A stretch of 64,000 nucleotides of DNA from Elizabethkingia meningoseptica_A (GTDB lineage Bacteria; Bacteroidota; Bacteroidia; Flavobacteriales; Weeksellaceae). The notes beneath the pieces were generated by a model. The model made no database searches. It was not told where the DNA came from and worked only from the letters and a program-made list of their open reading frames with translations. Every line of letters starts with the position of its first letter. The stretch's first letter is position 1. This document shows, piece by piece, positions 8,850-17,800 of this stretch. The stretch is from positions 372,001 through 436,000 of the forward strand of contig NZ_JBJDLK010000002.1 of NCBI RefSeq assembly GCF_045762675.1, given 5' to 3'. The position numbers and the translations under genes are program-made.

Positions 8850-9929
8850 ATGAAAATTGGTAGAACATTTCTTTATATTCTCATTGCAGCAGGATTACTA
8901 GGAGGAGGTGCTTACATCATAAGTAAAAATCAGAAAGAAACCAATCAGCAAACTGCAATTATTGCAAGTACAAATGCTGAAATTCCGGTGAACGCCGTTA
9001 CAGCTTCTTTTGAACATGTTGGTGCTGATTATTCTTCAAATGGTACATTTGCCCCTCTTCAAAATATGCAACTTTCATCTGAAATCTCCGGAAAAGTAAC
9101 CAGAGTTTTAGTAAAAGAAGGTGACTTTGTTCGTGCCGGACAAACTTTGGCAACGATAAAAAAAGACGCCCTGGAAGTTGATCATTCCAATGCTCAGGCA
9201 ACTTATCAGAATGCTGTTGTAGACAATCAGCGTTACGAAAATGCTTATAAAACCGGTGGTGTTACAAAACAACAGTTAGACCAGTCCAGACTTCAGCTGA
9301 AAAATGCAAAAAATGCACTGGAACAGGCAGGTATTAAAATCGGAGATGCTAATGTAAGAACCCTGATCAGTGGTTATATCAATAAAAAATCTGTTGAGCC
9401 GGGTGCTGTTGTAGCGCCGGGAACTGCACTTTTTGATATTGTAAACGTATCTAAACTAAAATTACAGGTTACAGTAAACGAAAGTGAAGTAGCAAGACTG
9501 AAAGTTGGTGATCAGATTAAAATAAAAGCAAGTGTATATCCTGATAAAGATTTCGCAGGAAGAATAACTTTTATCGCGCCATTAGCGGATTCTTCACTTA
9601 ATTTCCCGGTGGAAGTTACAATTGATAACAATCCCAACAATGATCTTAGAGCAGGTATGTATGGTACCGCTGTTTTCTCCAGCAAGGATTCCGGAGTACA
9701 GCATGCTTACATGACTCTTCCAAAAGACGCTTTTGTTGATGGTGTTAGCAATAACAAAGTATTTGTTATCCAAAAAGACAATACCGTAAAACTTACAAAA
9801 GTTGTTGGCGGAAGAATCTTCGGAGACAGAATTGAAATCATCAGTGGATTGAATCAGGGTGATAAAGTAGTAACCAGCGGACAGATTAACCTGACTGACG
9901 GTACTAAAGTTTCCATCATCAAAAAGTAA
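8850..9929 (+). CDS. RND efflux periplasmic adaptor (MFP/HlyD family)
   Basis: 359 residues. N-terminal membrane anchor (residues 5-24, no lipobox), lipoyl-like half motif EISGKVTRVLVKEGDFVRAG (about 78-97), alpha hairpin (NAQATYQNAVVDNQRYENAY), second lipoyl half TLISGYINKKSVEPGAVV, then beta-barrel and membrane-proximal domains ending in GLNQGDKVVTSGQINL. Links inner-membrane RND transporter and TolC-like channel. Operon position between OMF and RND genes supports this. Confidence 0.92.
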   Translation: MKIGRTFLYILIAAGLLGGGAYIISKNQKETNQQTAIIASTNAEIPVNAVTASFEHVGADYSSNGTFAPLQNMQLSSEISGKVTRVLVKEGDFVRAGQTLATIKKDALEVDHSNAQATYQNAVVDNQRYENAYKTGGVTKQQLDQSRLQLKNAKNALEQAGIKIGDANVRTLISGYINKKSVEPGAVVAPGTALFDIVNVSKLKLQVTVNESEVARLKVGDQIKIKASVYPDKDFAGRITFIAPLADSSLNFPVEVTIDNNPNNDLRAGMYGTAVFSSKDSGVQHAYMTLPKDAFVDGVSNNKVFVIQKDNTVKLTKVVGGRIFGDRIEIISGLNQGDKVVTSGQINLTDGTKVSIIKK

Positions 9930-9971
9930 AAATAGAAGCAGGCAGTTTGCCAAAATCTAAAATTAAAAGAA

Positions 9972-12900
9972 GTGAAATTAGCAGAAATATCCATAAAACG
10001 ACCAACCCTTATTATAGTATTGTTTACGATACTTACTTTGGGTGGGATACTGGGCTACTCCTCTATGGGGTATGAACTTATCCCAAAATTCGAAATTAAC
10101 GTAGTAAGTGTTTCTACTGTGTATCCGGGAGCTTCGCCTTCCGAAGTGGAAACTACTGTAACCAAAAAAATTGAAGATGCTGTTTCTTCTCTGGAAAACG
10201 TTAAAAAAGTAGAATCTAAATCATTTGAGAGTTTATCACTTGTTACGATTACTCTGAATGCGGGGGCAGATACCGACTATGCATTGAATGATGCACAGAG
10301 AAAAATCAATGCCATTATTGCAGACTTTCCGAAAGATGTAAAAGCTCCTTCATTACAGAAATTCTCTTTGAGTGACCTTCCTATTATTACAGCCGGAGCG
10401 ACTTCCAGCCTTAACAGTGTTGAATTCTATGACCTTCTGGACAAAAAAATCCAACCGGTTCTTTCAAGGGTAAAAGGTGTTGCTCAGGTAAACCTTATCG
10501 GTGGACAGGAAAGAGAAATTAAAGTAAATCTGAACAAAGATAAACTGGAAGGATACGGACTATCCATTCCACAGGTACAACAGGCGATTCTTACCTCCAA
10601 TGTAGATTTCCCTACCGGAAACGTAAAAACACGTGAAAATACAACCATCATCAGATTATCCGGAAAATATAAAGATGTTCAGGAACTTTCCAATCTTGTT
10701 ATCAGTGTTAAAAACGGAGCGCAGATCAGACTTTCAGATGTTGCTTTTGTTGAAGATGCACAGAAAGATGTAGAGAAGGTAGCGAGAATCGACAGAAAGC
10801 CGGCGATCCTTCTTCAGGTAGTTAAACAATCGGATGCCAATGCCGTTGAGGTAAGTAAGCTTACCAAAGAAACAATGGCTAAAATTGAGAAAGATTATGC
10901 ACAACAAGGGGTAAAGCTTAATGTTGTAAACGATACGTCGACATTTACCTTAACAGCTGCCGACAACGTAACACACGATTTATTTATCGCGATTATTCTT
11001 GTTGCTGTGGTAATGCTTTTATTCCTTCACAGTATCCGTAATGCATTCATCGTAATGGTATCCATTCCGGCATCATTGGTGGCAACGTTCATCGGTATGG
11101 CATTAATGGGCTACACTCTTAACTTAATGAGTTTACTGGGACTTTCTCTTGTGGTAGGTATCCTTGTGGATGACGCAATTGTGGTATTGGAAAATATCTA
11201 CCGTCATATGGAGATGGGGAAAAACAAAGTACGTGCTTCATATGACGCAACAGCGGAGATCGGTATGACGGTAACGTCCATTACCTTAGTAATTGTGGTG
11301 GTATTCTTACCAATTGCCATGAGTACAGGTCTTGTAGCGAATATCATTTCACAGTTCTGTGTTACCGTGGTTATTGCTACATTGTTATCCTTATTAGCAT
11401 CATTTACAATCGTTCCATGGTTGTCTTCCCGATTCGGAAAACTGACACACCTTACCGGAAAAAATATCTTCGAAAGATTCATCCTTGGATTCGAGAAACA
11501 GCTGGATAACTTCACACACTGGGTTTCAGACCTGCTTAAATGGTGTCTGAAGAACAGATGGACAAAAATTTCCACGGTAGCTATTGTTATTGCAATATTC
11601 ATCATGTCTTTCTTTTTAACCAAGTTCATCGGGGGTGAATTCTTTGCCAAAATTGATAAAGGAGAATTCCTTGTTCAGATCGAAATGGCTAAAGATGCAT
11701 CTGTGGAAAAGACCAACTTTATGACGCAAAAGGCAGAAGATTACCTGTCTAAAAAACCGGAAGTTGTAAAAATGATTACAACTATTGGTCAGCAAAGTGA
11801 TGGTTTTGGTGGAGCTCAGGCAACCGCTTATAAATCAGAGATTGACGTAATCCTTGTGGATAAAGATAAAAGAACTGATAATTCATTCGTGTATGCTGCA
11901 AAAATCAAGAACGAATTATCCAAAGTATTAGTGGGTGCCAAAGTAAAAACAGTTCCTGTAGGTCTTATGGGTGCGGAGCAGGCTCCGCTTGCATTGGTTG
12001 TTACAGGGCCGGATCTTAAAAGTATCAATGTGTTCGCAGAACAGGCAATGGCTCAGCTGAAAACCATTAAAGGTGCATCTGAAGTAAGATTATCTTCTGA
12101 GGGTGGTAACCCGGAAATTAACGTGGCTATTGACCGTGATAAAATGTCATCTTTAGGACTTAACATTCAGGACGTAGGTCTTACCATGCAAACGGCTTTC
12201 AGTGGTAATACAGATGGTAAATTCCGTGCAGGAGACTACGAATACGATATTAACATCCGTTTCAACCAGCTTGACAGATCCAATATCAACGATGTTAGAA
12301 GTATTATTTTCGTGAACAACAACGGTGAAAAAATAAAACTGGAGCAGTTTGCAACGATTACTGAAGGTGCAGGGGCAAGTTTCCTTGAAAGAAGAGATAA
12401 GTCTCCGTCTATTACAATTAACGCGCAGACAGTTGGTGTACCTACCGGTACTGTAGCTAAAGAGTGGGAAGCAAAATTCTCTAAACTGAAAAGACCGGCC
12501 GGCGTGAACTATGTATGGAGTGGTGATATGGAAAACCAGAGTGAAGGTTTCGGTACATTAGGTATTGCATTAATGGCGGCTATTATTCTTGTTTACCTTG
12601 TAATGGTAGCACTATATGACAGTTTTGTATATCCGTTCGTGGTACTATTCTCAGTTCCGCTTTCTCTTATCGGCGTACTGGCAATCCTGGCATTAACCAA
12701 TAACTCACTGAACGTATTTACCATTCTGGGGATCATCATGTTGATTGGTCTTGTGTGTAAGAATGCAATTATGTTGGTGGACTTTGCCAACCACAGAAAG
12801 GAAGCCGGAGAGAATACTTACAATGCCTTACTTCAGGCTAACCACGCCAGACTTCGTCCGATCCTTATGACGACTATCGCGATGGTTATCGGTATGATTC

Positions 12901-13145
12901 CTATTGCATTGGCAAAAGGAGCAGCAGCGGAAATGAACAACGGTCTTGCATGGGTAATTATCGGTGGTTTAACATCATCTTTATTCCTTACCCTGATCTT
13001 TGTACCTGTAGTTTATTCAATTTTCGACAGCTTAATCGCACGTTTCAACAAAGGTGAAAAAGTAGATTATGCTAAAGAAATGACCGCAGATTATGAGGCT
13101 TTAGAAATGAGTGACGATGGCTTTACACCAAAGCATAATCATTAA
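9972..13145 (+). CDS. RND-family multidrug efflux transporter (AcrB/HAE1-like)
   Basis: 1057 residues, GTG start at 9972. Twelve transmembrane helices in the RND pattern, two large periplasmic loops, and the motif LSLVVGILVDDAIVVLENIY (TM4, with the proton-relay Asp pair) plus GLVCKNAIMLVDFAN in the second half. ISIKRPTLIIVLFTILTLGG at the N-terminus is typical of the family in Bacteroidota. Drug or solute range cannot be read from the sequence. Ends the TetR-OMF-MFP-RND operon; a strong terminator follows at 13177. Confidence 0.93.
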   Translation: MKLAEISIKRPTLIIVLFTILTLGGILGYSSMGYELIPKFEINVVSVSTVYPGASPSEVETTVTKKIEDAVSSLENVKKVESKSFESLSLVTITLNAGADTDYALNDAQRKINAIIADFPKDVKAPSLQKFSLSDLPIITAGATSSLNSVEFYDLLDKKIQPVLSRVKGVAQVNLIGGQEREIKVNLNKDKLEGYGLSIPQVQQAILTSNVDFPTGNVKTRENTTIIRLSGKYKDVQELSNLVISVKNGAQIRLSDVAFVEDAQKDVEKVARIDRKPAILLQVVKQSDANAVEVSKLTKETMAKIEKDYAQQGVKLNVVNDTSTFTLTAADNVTHDLFIAIILVAVVMLLFLHSIRNAFIVMVSIPASLVATFIGMALMGYTLNLMSLLGLSLVVGILVDDAIVVLENIYRHMEMGKNKVRASYDATAEIGMTVTSITLVIVVVFLPIAMSTGLVANIISQFCVTVVIATLLSLLASFTIVPWLSSRFGKLTHLTGKNIFERFILGFEKQLDNFTHWVSDLLKWCLKNRWTKISTVAIVIAIFIMSFFLTKFIGGEFFAKIDKGEFLVQIEMAKDASVEKTNFMTQKAEDYLSKKPEVVKMITTIGQQSDGFGGAQATAYKSEIDVILVDKDKRTDNSFVYAAKIKNELSKVLVGAKVKTVPVGLMGAEQAPLALVVTGPDLKSINVFAEQAMAQLKTIKGASEVRLSSEGGNPEINVAIDRDKMSSLGLNIQDVGLTMQTAFSGNTDGKFRAGDYEYDINIRFNQLDRSNINDVRSIIFVNNNGEKIKLEQFATITEGAGASFLERRDKSPSITINAQTVGVPTGTVAKEWEAKFSKLKRPAGVNYVWSGDMENQSEGFGTLGIALMAAIILVYLVMVALYDSFVYPFVVLFSVPLSLIGVLAILALTNNSLNVFTILGIIMLIGLVCKNAIMLVDFANHRKEAGENTYNALLQANHARLRPILMTTIAMVIGMIPIALAKGAAAEMNNGLAWVIIGGLTSSLFLTLIFVPVVYSIFDSLIARFNKGEKVDYAKEMTADYEALEMSDDGFTPKHNH

Positions 13146-13176
13146 TACATAGTAAATAGTTTAATTTATGTTTATG

Positions 13177-13216
13177 AATCCCGGCAGATATTTTTTTCTG
13201 TCGGGATTTTTTTTAT
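13177..13216 (+). terminator. rho-independent terminator of efflux operon
   Basis: 12-bp stem AATCCCGGCAGA / TCTGTCGGGATT (one G-U) followed by an eight-T run. The next promoter begins directly after it. Confidence 0.88.
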
Positions 13217-13218
13217 TG

Positions 13219-13226
13219 TACTTTTG
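13219..13226 (+). promoter_or_regulatory. -7 element of DUF2059 gene
   Basis: TACTTTTG matches TAnnTTTG; predicted start near 13233, 9 nt before ATG 13242. The alternative TTG start at 13224 lies inside this box and is rejected. Confidence 0.55.
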
Positions 13227-13241
13227 ATAAAAGCTATTCTT

Positions 13242-13721
13242 ATGAAAAAACTGACAATCCTGATATTAATAACGGCATGCAGCCTGACATTTGCACAACA
13301 GCAAACGGTTCCGCCTGCAAAAAAAGAAAAAATAAAGACCTTATTAAGACTAACGAATGTCATTGGATTATCCAATCAAATAATGAGTAATATGATTGAC
13401 TCCTATCAATCTTATTACAAACAAATTCCAGCTGAATACTGGACAGAGATTAAAAAGGAAGCCGCAGCCTCCGGTGAATTTGAGGAGCTTTTGATTCCTG
13501 TATATTCCAAATATTACACGGAAAAAGAACTGGATGATGTCATCGCTTTCTATAAAACACCTACTGGACAAAAAGTAATAAAAACAATGCCGGAAATGAC
13601 AAAGGAATCTATGCAGGCAGGACAGGAATGGGGCATGAAGCTTGGACAGAAGGTCATGAAAAATATTAATGAAAAATATCCCGTTGTGGAAGTTAATGAA
13701 TCACAAACACAATCTAAATAG
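13242..13721 (+). CDS. secreted DUF2059-domain protein
   Basis: 159 residues from ATG 13242. Signal peptide MKKLTILILITACSLTFAQ. The C-terminal half matches DUF2059: LIPVYSKYYTEKELDDVI and FYKTPTGQKVIKTMPEM. DUF2059 proteins are periplasmic and poorly understood. It is 11 nt upstream of a shorter, related gene, and the two are probably cotranscribed. Confidence 0.82.
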   Translation: MKKLTILILITACSLTFAQQQTVPPAKKEKIKTLLRLTNVIGLSNQIMSNMIDSYQSYYKQIPAEYWTEIKKEAAASGEFEELLIPVYSKYYTEKELDDVIAFYKTPTGQKVIKTMPEMTKESMQAGQEWGMKLGQKVMKNINEKYPVVEVNESQTQSK

Positions 13722-13732
13722 TAGATAAAAAT

Positions 13733-14146
13733 ATGAAATATCCTGTTATAATTGCATGCTTTGCCTCTCTTGTGGTATTTGGCCAAACCGCTAAAGCTAA
13801 AAAAGCAGAATCGCTGATCCGTATGGAAGAATCTGAAGCCAATTTCAAAAAAGATCTTTCTGCAAGCATCACAAAATTAAGAGTTGCGGACAATAAAAAT
13901 CTTTCACCAATATATTATCAGACACTGGAGTCCGGGCTAAACTATCAAAGCATGCTGAAAAGCCTTGTACCGGTCTATGAAAAATATCTTACCAACGAGG
14001 AGTTGGATGCCAGAATTAAAAATCATAAAAGCAAAGTTCAAAAACCGGTAAAAGCAAATCACACGTTTGACACAGAAAGACAAAAGGCAGTAATTCAATG
14101 GCAGAACCAGGCAAAAGAAGCCGCTGACAAGGCCATTGCAAAATAA
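13733..14146 (+). CDS. degenerate DUF2059-like secreted protein
   Basis: 137 residues with a signal peptide (MKYPVIIACFASLVVFGQ). The segment LVPVYEKYLTNEELDARI aligns with the DUF2059 segment of the preceding gene (LIPVYSKYYTEKELDDVI), but the conserved FYxTPxGQK part is missing. It therefore looks like a tandem paralogue that lost half of the domain. Function unknown. Confidence 0.65.
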   Translation: MKYPVIIACFASLVVFGQTAKAKKAESLIRMEESEANFKKDLSASITKLRVADNKNLSPIYYQTLESGLNYQSMLKSLVPVYEKYLTNEELDARIKNHKSKVQKPVKANHTFDTERQKAVIQWQNQAKEAADKAIAK

Positions 14147-14187
14147 AAAAAACGCCTTAAAAACTATGCGTGCTGGGGATCTGTCCC

Positions 14188-14204
14188 CCTGAGCCTGTCG
14201 AAGG
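14188..14204 (-). repeat. dispersed repeat CCTTCGACAGGCTCAGG, copy 1
   Basis: CCTGAGCCTGTCGAAGG on +, the reverse complement of the 17-mer at 44694-44710. Flanked by GGGG-N6-CCCC that can fold. It lies between a gene end and a strong terminator. Similar GTCGAAGG elements are common in Bacteroidota intergenic DNA (general knowledge). Confidence 0.6.
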
Positions 14205-14225
14205 GTATTAACTATAAAAGCTAAA

Positions 14226-14260
14226 AAAACGTCGAAAATAAAATTTATTTTCGACGTTTT
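14226..14260. terminator. bidirectional terminator
   Basis: Perfect 17-bp inverted repeat (14226-14242 with 14244-14260; core ACGTCGAAAATAAA) with A-tract on one side and T-tract on the other. Serves the DUF2059-like pair (+) and the convergent 14345-14719 gene (-). Confidence 0.85.
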
Positions 14261-14344
14261 ATTTTAACCGGATTCTGTCTGGCGTCAAAAAACAGTTATT
14301 AGAAAACTAGTTTCTTTTGATCACTGCCCAAAGCATTTTTTTTA

Positions 14345-14719
14345 TTAAGAATTTATTGTTTTCAGACTAAGAATCATATTTATTAAGAAACACACAAATG
14401 ATAAAACGGAAAACAACCCAAAAATATTTTCAGTTTGTTGTTTCAATAAAAACATAGAAATGAGGGTAACAATGGTATGGATCATAGATATATATTCATT
14501 AGTTCTTCTTTTTATTAAAGTTAAAGTTCCATAACAAAACAAATAAAAAATTAAAATGATTTGGAAATAGGTTTTAGTAAAATAAATAAATTTATCAAAC
14601 TCCCCCCACAAAATAGTTCTATTAAATCCTGTTGGTGCTACAATAAAACTATAAATAATTAATAAAATCAGAATTACTAAAAACATCTTAGTTTGAAATA
14701 TTGAACTTATTAATTTCAT
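14345..14719 (-). CDS. hypothetical four-helix membrane protein
   Basis: 124 residues, four hydrophobic segments (about 12-28, 47-65, 78-93, 100-118). Lower GC than its neighbours. No recognised family. Convergent with the DUF2059-like genes and downstream of nothing obvious; independent transcription is likely. Confidence 0.5.
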   Translation of the reverse strand: MKLISSIFQTKMFLVILILLIIYSFIVAPTGFNRTILWGEFDKFIYFTKTYFQIILIFYLFCYGTLTLIKRRTNEYISMIHTIVTLISMFLLKQQTENIFGLFSVLSFVCFLINMILSLKTINS

Positions 14720-14780
14720 GTTCTTTTAAATTAATTTATTTTTTGATATCCTTTTAATAATTAGTGTCGAAATTAAATAA

Positions 14781-14810
14781 AAAATCCTCAGTTTAAGCTG
14801 AGGATTTTTA
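14781..14810. terminator. bidirectional terminator after dnaE
   Basis: 12-bp perfect stem AAAAATCCTCAG / CTGAGGATTTTT with a 6-nt loop, directly next to the dnaE stop (14814, minus strand). Confidence 0.8.
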
Positions 14811-14813
14811 TAT

Positions 14814-17800
14814 CTAATTCAGGAATAATTCATATTTCTTATACTCATGCAGTAGCTTTATCGTTTCAGCACTGATATCTACTGAAGTCTGCATCGCATT
14901 AAGTTCCACAAAATGATTCTCAACAGGGTCTTTCAGATAAAAACTAAGCTTATGTACCCCTTTATTATGGGCAAAAGTACGTCTGAAAAACTCAATATCG
15001 TTCTCATCCACCTCGTTGAAAGGTACTACCAGAGAAAGCTGGTTGGCATAACGGTCAAAAGCCTCCTTCAGATCTATAACCTCCGTAACATTTACGTATA
15101 AACGATCGAAGTCTTTAGAAGGTGCAAATTTAATCTTGAATATTACAAATCTGTGTTCACCGAGTTTCTCTCGTAAACGCATATAATCCTTGTCATTCAG
15201 CCTGAAAGAATAAGAACCAGTATAATCTTCCAGGGTAATAAAAGCAATTTTGGTTCCGCTTTCATAACCATCCCGGATTACATATTCGGTAATTAATCCG
15301 GACACCATATATTCTTTGGAATTATCATTCCCTTTATTCCGGAATTTCTTCTCTTTCAGTTTCGAAATTTCAACAGGCGTAAGGTTCGAAAAATCACGTT
15401 GAAGTATAAAATCCTTATAAGGATCCACCTCATCCAGATTCAGGAAGTTAAACTTTCCTCTGGGGTCGACTTTCTTCACTACCTCTTCAATAATCTCATC
15501 GCCATCTACTTCCAGCATATCTGCAGGGAAATCAATATCCGTAGACACTTCATCCTTATCATCCTGCTCATCTGCTTTTTCGGTTTCCGGCACCTTTTCC
15601 AGGTCCTCATCGAGCTTTTTGCTGACCACAGCTTTTTTACTCAATGCCCCCTGAATAAATTTATACTGATAATAGAATTCATCCAGCGGGTGTGCTGAAA
15701 GGTAGAAACCTATAGCCTCCTTCTCCCGGTTAAGCTTATGCATATTCTGCCATTCCGGAGCCGGATTTATTTTTGGTCTCTCTATCTGAACCTCATCTGC
15801 AAAATCAGCAAATAAGGAGTTTTCTACAGAGTTTTTACTATCCTGAAAGCTGTTACTGTATCTTAATAATCGCTCAATATTTGTTCTTCCGGCTGTATCT
15901 ACATCGAAATACTGTGCACGGTGATAAGAATCCAGTTCATCAAAAGCACCTGCAAAAACTAAACTTTCCACAACTCTCTTATTCAATTGAGAAGATGGAA
16001 TTCTTTCAAAAAAACTGTAAATATCAGCAAATCTTCCCCCCTTCTCTCTTTCTTTACATATTGCTTCGGACGGACCTTCACCGATACCCTTTATCGCCCC
16101 TAAACCAAAACGAATCTGCCCTTTTTCGTTTACCGCAAATTCATATTCGGATTCGTTTACCGACGGCCCCAGAACATCAACGCCCATTGCCTGACAGTCC
16201 TCCATAAATAAGGTAATCTGCTTCGTGTTGTTAATGTTATTACTCATAACACTCGCCATGTATTCCGCCGGATAATTGGCCTTCAGATAAGCAGTGTGAT
16301 AAGCGATATACGCATAACATGTAGAGTGGGATTTGTTAAATGCATATTCTGCAAAAGCCTCCCAGTCTTTCCATATTTTATGAAGTTTCTCTTCATCCAG
16401 GTTGTTTTTCTTACCCCCTTCAATAAATTTAGGGAACATCTTATCCAGTACCGCTTTCTGCTTTTTACCCATAGCTTTTCTCAGCGTATCGGCCTCACCT
16501 TTTGTAAAGTTTGCCAGCTTCTGGGAAAGCAGCATTACCTGCTCCTGATATACCGTAATACCATAAGTTTCCTGAAGGTATTCCTCGGTTTCCGGTAAGT
16601 CATATATAATTTCTTCCAGCCCGTGCTTACGGTTAATAAAGTTCGGAATGTATTTAATAGGTCCCGGACGGTACAAGGCATTCATGGCAATAAGATCCGC
16701 AAATACGGTTGGCTTCAGTTCACGCATATACTTTTGCATCCCAACAGATTCATACTGGAAAATACCAATCGTACGTCCTTCTTTAAAGAGCTGATAGGTC
16801 TTAGCATCGTCCAGAGGAATATCATCCGGAATAATCTCTATTCCGTGCCTGTTTTTAATCAGTTTTACAGCATCCTTAATAATCGTTAGCGTTCTTAGTC
16901 CCAGGAAGTCCATTTTCAGAAGACCTGCACTCTCCGCTACCGAGTTATCAAACTGTGACACCAGAATATCGGCATCTTTTGCTGCAATGGTAACCGGAAC
17001 CAGATTACTGATATCTTCCGGTGTAATAATTACCCCACAGGCATGAATTCCCGTATTCCGGATACACCCCTCCATTTTATAGGCACTGTCCAGTACATTA
17101 AAACGTCCGTCATCAGGATTATTCAGAATACCCTTTATCTCATCCACTAAAGGAAGATCTTCCGGTTTGAATTTCTTCAGATCCGATTTCATTACCTTGG
17201 CAATGTTCATCCCCGGCGTATTCGGAATTAGTTTCGCAATATTGTTCGTTTCAGGAATAGATACGTCCAGTACCCTTCCGGCATCTTTAATAGCTGATTT
17301 ACCTCCCAGTACCGAGTAGGTAATAATCTGTGCCACCTGATTTTGTCCGTATTTATCAATTACCCATTTAATAATCCGGTCACGGCCTTCATCATCAAAG
17401 TCAATATCAATATCGGGCATCGAAATCCTTTCCGGGTTAAGAAAACGCTCAAAAAGGAGATCATATTTAATAGGGTCTACATTGGTAATTCCAATACAGT
17501 AAGCAACAGCAGACCCTGCTGCTGATCCACGACCCGGTCCTACCGAAACCCCCATTTTTTTAGCCTCATTACAGAAGTCCTGTACAATAAGGAAATAACC
17601 CGGATATCCTGTTTTGGCAATAATATCCAATTCAAAATCCAGTCTTTCCTTTATATCATCTGTAATTTCTTCATACTTTTTGCGGGCACCTTCATACGTA
17701 AGATATGTAAGAAAATTCATCTCCCCGCGTTTTCCTCCGTCATTTAAATCTTCAGCATCCTGAAACTCTTCAGGAATATCAAATTTAGGAAGGAGAACAT

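Noticed and set aside
11204..11650. Antisense ORF opposite the RND transporter
   Set aside because: Shadow of a strongly conserved coding region; no motif, no promoter.
16296..16889. Plus-strand ORFs inside dnaE
   Set aside because: Out-of-frame shadows of a full-length, motif-complete polymerase gene.
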